From Gaertneriomyces semiglobifer (lineage: Eukaryota; Chytridiomycota; Chytridiomycetes; Spizellomycetales; Spizellomycetaceae), in NCBI GenBank assembly GCA_025558075.1, contig JAHLKF010000006.1:620001-684000 (forward strand): 64,000 nt of DNA. Direction: 5' to 3'. The position numbers were made by a program, and so were the translations under genes. The notes under the pieces are model-generated. The model had not been told where the DNA came from. It ran no database searches and was given only the letters and a program-made list of their open reading frames with translations. Within the stretch, counting starts at the first letter, position 1; the number at the start of each line of letters is the position of its first letter. Shown here piece after piece: positions 11,912 through 23,933 of this stretch.

Positions 11912-13792
11912 GATTGATAGATAAAAGAATACAGATGAGTACTGATTATTCCAATCACCAAAGTGTGTGTGTGTCTGTGTGTATGTGAGTGTGGGAGGGC
12001 GAGAGTAGTAGTAGTAGTAGTAGTTGTTTGTTGTGTGTGTATGAGGGTAAGTGGTGGGGGAGGGGGGGGATGAATGGAATGCGTCCGAACCAACCAACAA
12101 CAGGCAACCAAGCAGATGATGTCTCCGTCTGTCGCTGGTGTTGCTACGCGTCCAATCAGCGGCCTGGGCCTGCCATCCGCCTTTTAATTCCCAACTGGCC
12201 GCCACTCCCTTCCTCGCTCGCTACAACTGAACAACCTACACAACGGCTTACCTTTCTCAGACATGATGCTATCCTGCCTCGCTTGGATGTGATTTTTCCA
12301 ATGAAAAATGTGTGTGTGTGTGTGTATGTGTCTGCAAGAAACCGAATAGCGGATGATTGATGATGATGAGGACCCAACGAGGCGAGTGTCAGCGTGCGAG
12401 GGGTTGCGTGTTGGTGGTTGCTAACAAAGGAAGGGGCACGACGCACACATAATAATACAAAGTGAGTGGGCGCGGGGCAAGTAATAAGTGACTCGCGCAA
12501 AAGACATGCGCGAAATCAATAATTGAATGACTGACGCATCTCATCCAGCTCACTCATTTAGTCACTCACATTCACTTGACTTGCCCACGGCAGCGATCCC
12601 ACATTGACATTGCAAGTCGGTGGCCCATTCAACAATTTCCAAACAACAACTCGAGTCGAGTGGGGCCGATAGGCGGGGGTGCTAGGGTTATCATGGCGCG
12701 CGGGCGGACAAAGTCCATCAGTTTCTCATCAGCCTCCCGGACGCTCGCTACGTGTAGAACTCACATCTAGAACTCCCACCAGATATAGATAGATACAACC
12801 TGGGAGCGTCAGTTGGTCTCACATACACGCACAATCGACCTTTCTATTCCTTCAGGCGTATATAACACTTCTTGTACGGGCAGCGAGATTTCGGCCATGT
12901 TCCTTGACATTCGATCTGCTCTCTCCACCACCGCGGAGTTGTGTTTGCCGCTGTATTATCTTTTTGGTTATCATCGTGCTTATTATTTCCGCGCATGACG
13001 TTCCTCCACTCACGCGGTCGTGTCCCGATTTCAAGCGATAATGAGCGTCATTGCATATGCACGAGCGGCACAGCTTCAGAACACTTTGTCATCAATCAAG
13101 CTAATGTTCTTATCCATAACCATATGAACCCGTCCATTTTCTGCTGGCACATTTCCTCTGGCCTTTAAATTCACTGGGATTCGCATATGGGGGCAGGTGG
13201 ACTTTCTGGGTCTACCCGTTCCAGATCCAATCCAGTGCCATGCCCTGACGCTCTCATCTAGAATGAACGCTTCGGCTCGCTACACTTTACAAGCGCTTTC
13301 TGGTACTTCATATGTTCGATGTTACCTCCGTCTCTGCGTTCCATCGCACTCCCCGCACCCATTCCAGCGTATGAGCTCCTATTCTCCGGGGAGTAACCAC
13401 CAAACCTCTAGATCTATATAAATGGATCTAGATCACACAATGCACTCATACTCCCCCAGCTCGCAAAATGGCTTTTGGGAACCAGCGCTGTTCTATTTGA
13501 CTGGCGTTTGCCATGCCAAAGTAGGGTTGTTTGTAACATGACTGTGCCACTAACACGTGCCCACATCGGCGAGTATCGGCCGAGTTGTGGGGAACGGATT
13601 CGCAGATCGGTCCAGTTTCTCCGTTTGCAGCAACGGCAGCACTAGCAGCACCAGCAAAAGGTGAGCAGGAGTAACCAGCGCTCAAAGAGAGCATAGCAAG
13701 CAGGGACCTATTTACTCTTAACCGCGAAAGGCTGAACGATACCTGCTCGCTTTCCACCCACCCTCCGCCAATTCACCAATACACCTTGCAAC
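11912..13792. other. Long intergenic region with microsatellites
   Basis: About 1.9 kb between the divergent 14-3-3 and CybS genes. It holds GT-rich microsatellites near 11967-11995 and 12307-12330 and a TAG-repeat near 12003-12025. No ORF here resembles a known protein and I see no RNA gene. A small upstream exon or non-coding RNA cannot be excluded. Confidence 0.5.
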
Positions 13793-14541
13793 ATGCTCTC
13801 CTCTCGTGTCCTCTGCACCGTCGCGCGTCCAGGCCTTTCTGTGACAAAAGCATCGGCTGTTGCCCTCCGGGCAAGTCCGGTTGCCGCATTCCATGCTGGT
13901 ACAATCAAGTTCTTCTGTTATTCCTACTCTATGACTCCCAAGTGCTAAACAATTTGCTCGCAGCTCGGCCTGTCCTTGTTCGCAACTCTTCGCCTCTTCG
14001 GGATACAGCTTCTCCGGCGTCTGGTAAGTTGCAGACTCGCACCGTCGCGATTGGAATTCTATGAACTACAAAACTTATTACGGCGTCTGTTCCCCTCCAA
14101 CGAACGATACTCCCGATCATCAGAAGCTACCAGTGAGTTGCATTATCGCATTCATTACTTTTATTCTGCGTTCTCACGTATTTTCTTGTGACAGCCTACA
14201 CTGGTGAGCCTATTTCAAAGGTACATGGTTCCTATCACTGGGACTTGGAGCGTGCACTTGCCATCGCTACCGTGCCCCTTTTGATTGCACCGTTCATTGT
14301 TGGCTCGAATCCATACGTCGACCTCGGTCTCGGTGTCGTTATTCCTCTTCATACCCACATGGGCTTCCAAGTCATCGTTGACGACTACCTACCGAAGCGG
14401 AGGACCCCAATTTTGTACCGCGTCTCAACAGGCCTTGTTTACGGCGCCACTGGCCTTGTATTGTACGGCTGCTACCAGTTCAACACCAACGACATCGGTA
14501 TAACGGAGTTTGTCAAGCGGCTGTGGACTGGAAAGCAGTAA
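13793..14541 (+). CDS. SDH4: Succinate dehydrogenase membrane anchor subunit CybS
   Basis: Inner-membrane anchor of complex II that helps bind haem b and ubiquinone. Exon 1 (13793-13898) encodes an Arg/Ser-rich, acid-poor mitochondrial presequence (MLSSRVLCTVARPGLS). Exon 2 is 13964-14023. The main exon starts after an intron ending near 14193 and holds HGSYHWDLERALAIA, three hydrophobic membrane segments, the haem/quinone region IPLHTHMGFQVIVDDY, and a C-terminus ending LWTGKQ. Between 14024 and about 14193 the only way I find to keep frame is a tiny exon of 6-9 bases (around 14121-14131) between two introns. The CybS family call is firm. Confidence 0.9.
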
Positions 14542-14732
14542 AGACGAGTGTTACGAGCGATACCTTGCGTTCGACCTACTCTATATGTATATTGTTTCAA
14601 GGCATGCAAAATACCTCTTTTGACCATTACGATCGCGCGTATTCTATCCAAAACCACGCGCACAGGCACAAGTCGCTCTCGCTACATAGGTATTCCCACA
14701 GTCCAAAAGTCTTCGCTACTAATTACGACTAT

Positions 14733-17700
14733 TTACCACAGCTCAATTACTTTCTTAAAATGCCCTCGTTCTTCCCAGTATCCACCTTTGTAGCGCCAGA
14801 CCTGATCGCCGCCTTCCGACTTGACGTCAAACCACTGGGGTGTCCATTTTTCGCCGCGCTGTTCCAACACTTTGCGATACTCACGTTGTTTCTGTTCCAG
14901 CCGCTGCTTCTCGCGCTCTGCATCTTCGGCTCGACCTTCTTCGTACATCCTTTGGTCGGGTCGGTAACGCGTGTCTGTGTTCGGTAGCTTGCCATGGAGG
15001 TCCGGCGTGAGTTCGTTTAGCTCAACGGCGAACTGAGTGAATCCATATATTTCTGGATGGTGGGGCGGATTAGGCCGTGCCCTCCAAATCACCTCCAAAG
15101 CGTTCGGCGCTGACTCGTGGAATCGCTGAAGCGACTTGTCCCAGTTGCCGCTGAAGAAGAAGAAGAAAAACCAAGAGTATGAGAAAAACTTCTTCTTCTT
15201 CAAGCCCATCCGTTCGCTACAACGCACTCACCTCAAGGACATGACCTTTTGCCCGTTTGGAGCAAAGACTGTTCCAACAACTTCATTTTTCGCGGAAGAA
15301 AAGTATCCAGACTCCTTGAATTGGAGTTCGCATTGATGGCGGGAGCTCAGTGCGTGGATTTTCATAGTACCATAATGCTCCAGGTATCGGCTTGAAGAGA
15401 ATACGTTGCGCATGCAAGTTGTAACTATGAAACGCAAAGAAAGCGGCTTGTGTTACTATTTTCTTGAGCAGCGGCCCTTTCAATTGACGTCAGGTTACCT
15501 TTTGTCCATGTATAATGTTCATTTAATTGCGGAAACACTAAATGCACTGTGCCTGTTGACATTAATTCCATAGACTTCCTGCAATTCGCGTCAGTGTTTC
15601 CATAATCAATCGGTGAGTTGCTGTTAATGCAGGAAACTTACCCCCAAAATTTGGTCTTGACTTGACTGTCTTGGTAAAACACATAGTTGGCAGACTCAGC
15701 GTGACATGCCATCACCGGTGGGTGATGACTGACCTTTTCTGAAACAAATTTGAAACCTTTGTCCTCCCGCACACATTCATATGTTTCGCCCAATAACGGG
15801 TTGAAGGGTTTACGCCCGGCGCGGTAGATTGTAGACGCATACGCGGATACTGCAAAGGCGGCGACAATGCACATGCGTTCCACCGGATCCGTAGTCATCG
15901 CGGCCTTGTCCAACAAGTCGCAATACTCCAACTCTTCACAAAGCTTCTGCAACAAGTTCAACGGCTCGTTTAACGCGATAGGCATGGCAACGGTTGACAA
16001 ATCTTTGCCGACGTTGTTGCGTAGAAGGGACATAATACTAATATTCTGCATAGAAACGGTAGGAGCAGGCAAGCGAGTCCGTCGAACAACCTGAACAGGT
16101 TTGACGGATGCTCGCTTGACGACTGTTGTTGGCGCGTCCTCTATCGTTGTCACAGGTAGCGATTCCGTTGAGGGCTCGCGGGAGTGAGTGTCGGGAGTAT
16201 ATCCAGACTCATCGTCGTATTCGTCCTCAGACTCCTCGTCATCGCTTGCATTCTCCTCAGCTTCATGCATGGAGTCATCATCACTGTCCTCCCCATCGCT
16301 GTACGCTCCTTCCTCGGCATCGTAGAAAACATCGTCGCGCAGAGACGAGGTCATAGAAGCAGCCTTGTGGAAATGTGGTTCAACGGAACCAGTACTGTTA
16401 CGACCCACAAAAGAGCTATGCGATACCGGTTCCAATCCAAATCTTCGTCTCACGCGATTATTGTCGGTCAGGCATGCTGCAAACGCTGCTTCACTCTGTT
16501 GGATGGCGTCGTGTGCTCTTTCTCGTTGTGAGCGCACACCTTCGGCGTACATCACAAGCTGGCGCTGCATGTTGTTCGCGTTTGCCAGGGAATTGGCGAT
16601 AACATCCGATATGGAATTGAGAATCAAATTTACGTCTGATGCGGGAAAAGCGGTCACTAACGGTATGTACAACCCTCACCAAAAAGGATCAGCTTACCTT
16701 TGTACTGGCTTCTTTGATCCGTGCGTACCCGCGAGCCCTCAACCAAATCCTTGAGGCGGCCTAAATCATTCGTCAAGGAGATAACCATGTTTTCGGCCTT
16801 GCGTTGCACTTCATCTAATGCAGGATCTAGCGAGGCACCAGGACTGCCTTCATCATCGTCGAGGTCGGGTATTAGCTTGCCTGACCTGTTGTCACGAGAT
16901 CTACCCAGTGACATGTCCTTGGCAGATGTGAACTTTTGCAGCACGGATGTCCACAAGTGGAACTCTTGAGGAGACTGTGCTTTGAAGTGGTATAGGCTTT
17001 CGCCCGAATCGATATCAATGAGGCATCGATCGTGGTCGAGATGAACCATTGTCCTGGCAAGGTCCACCGATCCACGGCAAAAGCTTCCTGGATTTTTGAA
17101 GTAAGACAGCACGCCAGCAGAATCGACCGTGACCCAGCGCTTTTGAAATCCTTGTATTTTCTTGTTGCCTTTCTTCAATAACCAGTTCTCAATCTCTTTT
17201 CGTACCGGAGTCTGTGACGGCTCTACATCTTTGAGGGCGACAAAGAAGAAGAGTTTTTTCGAAGTGTTCATAGAAAAAGTGTTGTCCCACAACAGCACAC
17301 TGGTTGGGAGGGAAAAGCGTTAGTCAGGCTTCCAGGCAAACCAAACTACTCGGTCCGTTTGTGCGTCCACATACTAGGTCCCAGGGTCTTCCACGTAATA
17401 GCTTCCTTTGACAGTGAATTTGGACGATTCGTAATGAGTGATAGGTGTAATCTCCTGTAACTCTGGGTCGAAGAACGGATCCCTTCGCTTCCGGCGCCCA
17501 GCAGTGCCGCCCTCTGTACTCTCGCTGAAGGACTTGTTCGAGGAGGCGTCCCGCAGAAGCGGTGGTGTTCCTGCATACGAATCGAGCTCTGGCGGGGTAG
17601 CGGATCCAGCTCTGCCTCGGCCTAATGCTGGTGAAGCTACGGGCGACCCCTTGTCTTCACTTTCTCCTCGAGGTACCACGAAGCTCCGGCCGACTTCCTT

Positions 17701-17883
17701 CAAAGTTCCGCTTTGGAGAACATATGTACCAGTCTCTGTGTAGGACCGTTGAACCTTTCGAAAAAGCCCAAAGGAGATGTTCTTACGACGGGTCGAAAAG
17801 TTCCAACATAGCTCCTTCCCCGCCTCATCGACGGTGACAAAGTGCTTGAAAGCACTCCTGTTTCTGATCGTAACCTCCTGCAT
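14733..17883 (-). CDS. OSH3: Osh3-type oxysterol-binding protein: GOLD, PH, FFAT and ORD
   Basis: Lipid-transfer protein acting at membrane contact sites. From the start at 17883 it has a GOLD-like domain ([18 protein letters not shown], then ISFGLFRK). After an intron (about 17300-17375) comes a PH domain ([18 protein letters not shown], ending [11 protein letters not shown]) encoded at about 16960-17210. A second intron lies near 16672. The linker contains VFYDAEEG within acidic sequence, a good FFAT-like motif for binding ER VAP proteins. The OSBP-related domain begins with [20 protein letters not shown], has [10 protein letters not shown] and the SHHPP signature, and continues through exons at about 15490-15580, 15228-15430 and 14733-15160. 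It ends [11 protein letters not shown]. The domain order matches fungal Osh3. Confidence 0.9.
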
Positions 17884-18589
17884 TGGACCTTGTTGGACGA
17901 GTGCAGCGGGTTACTGGGGCGGGCACGCCGTAGTTCAATCCCCGCACAACTGCGTGCGGTTGGATCAAGACTTTTGTCCTAGATGTGGCTGAATACGGCG
18001 TCGCTTTGTCACAATTCTAAATCTGACGGTGTGCGAGGCGATCTGTTCTGGAACTGGACCTGCAGCCCGCGCGTGTACACTTGCACCTTGCTGGTGATGG
18101 ACATATGCATGGTCTTGCTTTCTTGCGGGTTTGGGGGTCCAAGTCTTGGATTCTTGTGCATTTATGTGCCCAGGAAATTCACAACGCTTGTAGAGTATTT
18201 ATGGTGCAAATAGACGGCAACAGTGTTAGTCAATGCTTTGCATCCAGAGCCCTGCGGACTTGAATAACGAGTGTTCAGTGGGTTTAACACATAGGGTAAT
18301 AACAGACATTCTGCTGCTGATCAGCATAGTGCACTCCAGAACATCGGGAACGAATGTACATGTACTGACGGCAACGCCACCACCAACTTCCATCAGCATC
18401 AGTGCGTTGGTGGTAAGGGCGTATGTCGCCAGGCTCTCATTCAAGGTTTCCGTCAATACAAGCTTCGCAAACGGAATGTCGATCCATTCTCAGACCGGAA
18501 CCCTAACCCCAGGACTCCACAGCCCTAACCCTGCATGCCTCCCCTCGACCTACGCACGCAAGTCCTACGAAGCCCCTCACCGATACCAT
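17884..18589. other. Host-side edge of the mobile region, with CCCTAA-like motifs
   Basis: No supportable gene. Scattered telomere-like units occur: ccctaacccc near 18510 and ccctaaccct near 18523, plus another ccctaac just beyond the next repeat at 18848. They are too few to be an interstitial telomere array. This stretch marks the change from compact host genes to the repeat-rich block. Confidence 0.4.
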
Positions 18590-18839
18590 CTGTCACAGTG
18601 CATATTATTAATTGCACGATTAACAATAACACACTGTGACAACGGTCCTAACTACAAGGATTGGTTCGAACTAATAAATCAACTAGAAGGATTAGTACGA
18701 ACTAATAGATTAACTAGAACGATTAGTCCGAACTAATTAGTTACCAATAAGATCAACTAGAATGATTGGTCCGAACTAATTGGAAGGATTAATCGGAACT
18801 AGGTAGTTATCAATAAAGTAACTGACTGCACTGTGACAG
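18590..18839. mobile_element. MITE-like element with 13-bp terminal inverted repeats
   Basis: A 250-bp unit bounded by perfect inverted repeats CTGTCACAGTGCA at 18590 and TGCACTGTGACAG ending at 18839. The interior has about four ~30-bp diverged repeats built around GGATTAG-x-CGAACTAAT and AACTAGAA. A further internal cactgtgacaa at about 18630 makes the left ~50 bp a hairpin by itself. No coding capacity. No clear flanking target duplication. The ends match the palindromes at 34,037 and 58,338, so it may be a non-autonomous relative of whatever carries those ends. Confidence 0.5.
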
Positions 18840-19034
18840 TAGTGGTGAACCCTAACACTTACCACCACTTGGTTGCCACCACCAAGCCAATAGAAGCGGT
18901 CACGTGACTTCACAGGACATCATTGGAGAATCATGTGGTCGTCTATACATTTTCACGACATCTTCTAATACATCCATTGAAAAATCGTTGAAGAAACCGT
19001 GGTACAGCATCTCTGCATCTTTACGGCATCATTT

Positions 19035-19119
19035 TTGATCTCCTATTTGTGAAAATTGGAAAAGCGTAGGTAGTATATATCAATCAACAGTTTCCAATTT
19101 TTAGGAATAGGAGATCAAA
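19035..19119. repeat. Imperfect inverted repeat (hairpin)
   Basis: Arms of about 29 bp at 19035-19063 and 19091-19119 (tttgatctcctatttg and its near complement ending ataggagatcaaa) around a ~27-bp AT-rich loop. It lies immediately before the 19-bp tandem array. Confidence 0.7.
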
Positions 19120-19130
19120 GAGCTTGACAA

Positions 19131-19438
19131 TGGACATTGTTGAGTCATATGGACATTGTTGAGTCATACGGACATTGTTGAGTCATATGGACATTGTTGA
19201 GTCATACGGACATTGTTGAGTCATATGGACATTGTTGAGTCATATGGACATTGTTGAGTCATATGGACATTGTTGAGTCATATGGACATTGTTGAGTCAT
19301 ATGGACATTGTTGAGTCATATGGACATTGCTGGCTGACAATGGACATTGCTGGCTCAAAATGGACATTGTTGAAATCTGGACATTGTTGACGCCATTCTG
19401 GACATTGCTAGATCCATTCTGGACATTGCTGAAAACTG
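19131..19438. repeat. 19-bp tandem array followed by degenerate units
   Basis: Ten head-to-tail copies of tggacattgttgagtcata (first base sometimes c) fill 19131-19320. About six looser units keep only tggacattg[tc]tg, with spacing of 17-21 bp. The array lies between a hairpin and the first genes of element A and has no coding potential. It could be a protein-binding or replication-control array, but nothing in the sequence proves this. Confidence 0.85.
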
Positions 19439-19955
19439 GGTTGAGTTAGAATATTTTTCTTATGTCAATCTTAACCCGCAAAATCACCTACCATGTATTA
19501 TCAAGCGCCTCCTTCCTCTTGACCTTCCCATCCCTTCATATTTCATCGAGTGCCGCGCCTACGAAACTTCCGCATCCTGCCGCACCTATCCATGTCCTTA
19601 TATATCCCTTGTCTTCATCGATAAGTGTCTCACTCTGATATCACGCACCGTCAGACACTTATCGATAAATCTTGAATGCTTCCACACATATTCAATATAT
19701 CCACCTCATTGATCAAACGCATGCGTTTATCGACCAAATTTCAGCCTCGCCTATGGTGCTACGGGACTTATATTCGTCAACGCATTTCCCATATCCTTAT
19801 ATATGCCATTTCATTTACGAATATTTCTGCTAACCCAAATCTTCAAAAACCTACGGTTTTTTCGATCGCCGCTCCTTTGAGAAATTGGATCACCTATTTT
19901 CGCCTTTTTACTTTAGTTTCTTCCTGTTTTCTTTAAAAACACCTTTTCTAAATCG

Positions 19956-19991
<36 letters not shown>

Positions 19992-20170
19992 GCTATATTG
20001 CTTTTCCCGCTGACCCACTTACCCATTCTTCTTTGAAAGAAAAAATAATACACGCCCCTTCACACACTACTTCATAAGCATCTCCATTAAGCGAAACTAT
20101 GTTATATAAACACAAAATCTATCGAGCCAATCCCTCAACCAGTTTGGGTCAATACAACTTTTTCAGGCTT
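19439..20170. other. Non-coding left part of element A
   Basis: About 730 bp without a supportable gene. It contains a 15-bp-arm hairpin around 19616-19668 (atcgataagtgtct and its complement) and a run of about 32 T residues at 19957-19988. The stretch around 19550-19760 (ATCGAGTGCCGCGCC, TCCTTATATAT, ATTCAATATATCCACC, CATGCGTTTATCGACC) resembles 58,580-58,790 at the left of element C, suggesting related element ends. Confidence 0.5.
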
Positions 20171-20829
20171 TTACTGGCGCCGAGACAACATTCCAAAATA
20201 GCACACCTCGCAGAACTTGTGGAAGTCGGGTTTCTTGCTTGATATCATTCGATGACAGTTGTTTGTTGAACAGAGACGATTTTGTGCATTTTTCGATGTT
20301 GCTTGCTTGAAAGGTACTGGCTTGCTATTTTGATTTTCCTTAAACCAACACGGAGGACACTTTGGTTTCCACTTTCGGTCCTTTTCTTCGCAATAAAACC
20401 ATTTCTGACAGTCGGTTTGTTCACATTTTTTGTAAGAGTTACAGCATCTATTACAGATTTCGACACTTTTCGCAGTCGATTTTGAATAACGTTTCTTGCA
20501 CTTTGGAATCTGACAATCCCAGGTCTTTCTTTTGAGGATGCTGAGTTTTTCAAGTGCCAGGGTCCATTGGTCTTCGGGAAAAAGTTCTGTTGTATGCACT
20601 TGTTGCCAATAATGAGACGTTTCCCATCTTCACTCGATACCACTTCACATATTTCCATAATATCATGGGTGCAGATGCATTTGACAACTACGTCACTTTT
20701 GTAAACTTTTTCCACACAAAATTCTAGTATAGCCTCGCGATAGTTGTCATGGTTGGATTTTTCTACTATCTGCGGTCGAAAGATTTTGTGGTAGTACTGA
20801 GCGTCCTGTTCGTCACTATCATCTGCCAT
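20171..20829 (-). pseudogene. Cysteine-rich putative zinc-binding protein of element A, frameshifted
   Basis: Two overlapping minus-strand frames together look like one gene starting at 20829 (MADDSDEQDAQYYHK). The reading frame shifts near 20580. The first part has KCICTHDIMEICEVV followed by GNKCIQQ. After the shift come several Cys pairs: CKKRYSK, EICNRCC, CEQTDC, CPPCWF, then LCSTNNC and FCEVCYF near the end. The C-x2-C-[YW]-[FYK] ending recurs in two other small proteins of these elements (23,298-23,825 and 34,616-34,819). I do not recognise the family. Zinc binding is inferred from Cys spacing only. Confidence 0.5.
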
Positions 20830-21087
20830 TAGAAATACTTCAACTTTGTCTTTGAGTAACCCAAGTGACCCAGTTTTCCTGTTTTAATATGTAAGTGCAG
20901 ATATCTTTATATATGGTCTGTTCAATCGAAGAAATAGATGTAAAATACGCGCAAAAACATCGTATATATATGTGTCTTCTGCATTAGATACGTTTTTTAA
21001 GATGTTTAAAAAAGACATATAAAGGTTAGAGGTTATATTTATTCTATAGGAGTCTGTCAATTTACTTTTCTAATCAAAAGACCTAGA

Positions 21088-23652
21088 TTGAGTTTGGAAG
21101 GTGTCACACTCGATCAATTAAAGTCAGCAAAAGCAAAACTGTTAAAAAAGGGCTTTGTGCCGATACCAGCACATCCGAAAGAAAAAAGACCTTTGGGCGA
21201 TTGGAAGGAATACAATGTATCAGATTGGAATAAGGTTTTAAAGTGTTTACGGGGTGTGAGAAGTAATATTGGGGTTTTGACTGGAGAGAAATCGGGCATA
21301 GTTGTTGTGAATATCGATAAGAAGGAGCCGAAAGAAGATGAAGCGCCCAACGATGACTATAGCGCTGAGACCGGTCTTTCAGATTGGCAGGAAATGATCA
21401 AAGAGCATGGGGATCCAAAGACACTCAAATGCAGATCACCGTCAGGTGGCTTGCACTACTACTTTCGATGGGATGATGAATTGGGAGAATCAGTAGCAAC
21501 GACTTCCACAAGAGTAATGTCAAGGACCGATGGACGTCTGTGTGGGATCAATCTTCGTGGCGATGGAGGATTTATTATGGCAACTCCAAGTTCTATCAAA
21601 ACTGGAAAGTACGAATGGTTGGATGAAACTGAAATAGCACCCTTGCCTACATGGATTCGGAATAATATCCTCAAAACCCGCAACGGGCTTAAAAAGGCTC
21701 GACATGAAACAAAAGTAAAAAATCACTTCATCAATGCTTTTGCAAATGATTCAATAACATTGGAAGATTTTGAGATCTTCAAAACCTCTCCATATTATCA
21801 AGATCATGAAGTTATCAATGTCGATTCGTACAGTCGAATAATTTTGAAAGAAACCAAGGATTTTGACTGTACAATATGCAAGCGTAGACATGTCAACCAC
21901 AAGAACCACCCTTTCCTGGTTCGATTTGGTGGTAAATTGTTGTTTGTCCGTCGTCCCAACAATGGAGACCAAAAACATAATGTGATTGTTAAAAGGGAAG
22001 AGGAAACAAGTAATGAAGACAATGTCAAAGATACCCCGCATTATCTGTTGATGTCCGAATTATGGACTATTGCAAAACGAGACTCATTGAAGAAATACAA
22101 CAATTGGATATATAGGCCTCTTGAAAACAAACCGTGTGCATACGTCAAATATCTTTCTTATCAAGAATGGGTCAACAAGGTATTGAGAAAAAACAAAATC
22201 TATGTGTCAGCCCCAAAGCGACACTTAGATATTCTGAAACACTTGGAGATGTACAACGACCCAGATCTTCCTTTTCTGCAGCGCGACCGCAATGTGATTG
22301 CCTTTCGGAATGGTGCGCTACTTCTTGATACGAATACATTTGTTCCCTATTCTGATGCAACTTTGAAGGGAGTGGCTGCCCGACATTGTATTGACCAAGA
22401 CTTTACCAAGAGCGACTATACTCCAATGTTTGATCAAGTTGTCATGCATCAACTGACAGGATACGATCAAGAAGAGCGTAAAAACATTTACAATGTTGTT
22501 ATCGGGTTAATTGGACGATTATTCTTTGATGTTGGACAGTATGACAAGTGGGCAGTCGCACTTTTACTATATGGAGAGTCACGCACTGGGAAGTCAACAT
22601 TACTGAATATCATAAAGGCAATGTTCGATATTTCCGAAGTGGCAATACTGGCTGCGAACACTGAGAAGATCTTTGGTTTGGAGAATATCATTGGAAAAGA
22701 ACTGCTATTGGTTCCGGAAATACTTTACAATATGAAGGACACATTTGATCCTACGATGTTTCAATCAATGATTGACGGTGACTTTGTCAATGTCGCGGCC
22801 ACACATGCGAAAGCGACCACTGGTGCCTTTAAAACACCTATTATGATGGCAGGGAATGTGTTTCCTAACTATGATGATAAGAAGGGAGCCATTGTGAATC
22901 GTGTGCCCATTTTTGTGTTTGAAAACTTTGTTACTGATAAAGACACCAGCATTGAGGAAGTAGTCATCAAAAATGAACTGCCAAACCTTATATACAAGTC
23001 ATTAAAAACATATCATACATTGAGGGAATCCCACAAGGGACAAAGCTTCCGGGACTTTGCTCCAGTGTACTTTCGAGACAATTAAGAAATTGCAAGAAAA
23101 GCGACCAATTGGTTGCATCGATTCCTCACTGCACCTGCAGAGGAAAACGCCTCTTCTACGGCTTCGTATTGCGTCAAGAAAAAAGTGCTTCCAGGCGCCG
23201 ATAGAATCAAGGTTCATATTGAAGACGTGAGAAAGGCCTTCATGCGTTATATGAAGTTTAATCATCTAGGGCAGAAATATACATGGGACGATAATGATTA
23301 TTCGACTTTCAAAAGTCTTGGATATGAGGTCGAGAGAATGCATATATGCAAATCTTGCAACAATCGTGCAAAAGGAGGTAAAGATAAATGTTGTGAGGAA
23401 TACGATTCTGCAAACCGAACAAAGCGGACCTTCATATATGATCTTTTGATTGACCGTAATGAAAAATCAACATCCGCATACAAGATCGTTCCAGATGCTG
23501 AGGAAATGACAGTGGATCTGGAACCAACTTCGCCTCCACTTATCAAAAAACGCTCCATTGTTGATGGACTCGCTGGTTCGGGAGCAAAACGATCACGTAT
23601 CAGGGACTGCGAGGTCTCCTCATCACTCTCCGAGTCAGGTACCAAGACATAG
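21088..23652 (+). pseudogene. AEP primase-SF3 helicase of element A, with one in-frame stop
   Basis: Replication protein of virophage/polinton-like type. The N-terminal ~200 residues match a primase-polymerase domain (GVLTGEKSGIVVVNID, and SPSGGLHYYF near residue 115). A zinc-like DCTICKRRHVNHKNHPFLVRF follows near residue 270. The SF3 helicase has Walker A LLYGESRTGKSTLLNI near residue 500, motif B GKELLLVPEI, and motif C MAGNVFPNYDD with NRVPIF. An in-frame TAA at 23083-23085 interrupts the gene; the same frame continues for ~190 codons, including CKSCNNRAKGGKDKCC, to 23652. No ATG begins the frame. TTG at 21088 sits where a start is expected, so the initiation codon may be mutated too. Confidence 0.85.
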
Positions 23653-23825
23653 TCTTTGACTTCCTGGCGCTTGTACCAGCATTTGAGACAATAAGGGCGG
23701 CCTTTCATCTTTGGAATAATGGTTTGACATTCGTTTGTTTTGCCCTTTTTGCAGTTGGAAGGGATAACAAGATTGCCTTGTTTATCGCGCTGGGGTGTGT
23801 ATACGGGAAACATCTCTTTGGCCAT
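23298..23825 (-). CDS. Small Cys-rich protein, antisense-overlapping the helicase gene
   Basis: ATG at 23825 opens MAKEMFPVYTPQRDKQG, followed by NCKKGKTNEC and PYCLKCWYKRQ, a possible zinc ribbon. An acidic stretch follows (VPDSESDEETSQS). The first ~58 codons lie outside the helicase gene and look genuine. Further on the frame runs antisense to the helicase 3' end, and the protein may in fact end earlier or by splicing. The PYCLKCWYK end resembles KCPPCWFK in the gene at 20,171-20,829 and RCIKCWRSYK in element B. Function unknown. Confidence 0.4.
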   Translation of the reverse strand: MAKEMFPVYTPQRDKQGNLVIPSNCKKGKTNECQTIIPKMKGRPYCLKCWYKRQEVKDYVLVPDSESDEETSQSLIRDRFAPEPASPSTMERFLISGGEVGSRSTVISSASGTILYADVDFSLRSIKRSYMKVRFVRFAESYSSQHLSLPPFARLLQDLHICILSTSYPRLLKVE

Positions 23826-23933
23826 GTTGTTATATGTTTAAATAGAAAATGAGGGAATAAAAGTAGGACTGCGGTTGGAATGAACATATAACTTTGCGGT
23901 CAATGTTTAAATAGGAGTTTTGATATTTGGTAA

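Noticed and set aside
11989..12500. ORFs around the GT and TAG microsatellites
   Set aside because: Their sequence is low-complexity, produced by the microsatellites in several frames at once.
17890..17970. tRNA-like sequence (gttcaatccccgc)
   Set aside because: A box-B-like word is present but no cloverleaf with acceptor stem and anticodon could be formed.
18233..18736. 167-codon ORF at the edge of the mobile region
   Set aside because: It runs into the MITE-like repeat, has no recognisable domain and no good context.
18505..18855. Interstitial telomere
   Set aside because: Only isolated CCCTAA-type units, no tandem array.
19131..19438. Tandem repeat as a CRISPR array
   Set aside because: Copies are directly adjacent with no spacers, there are no cas genes, and the setting is eukaryotic.
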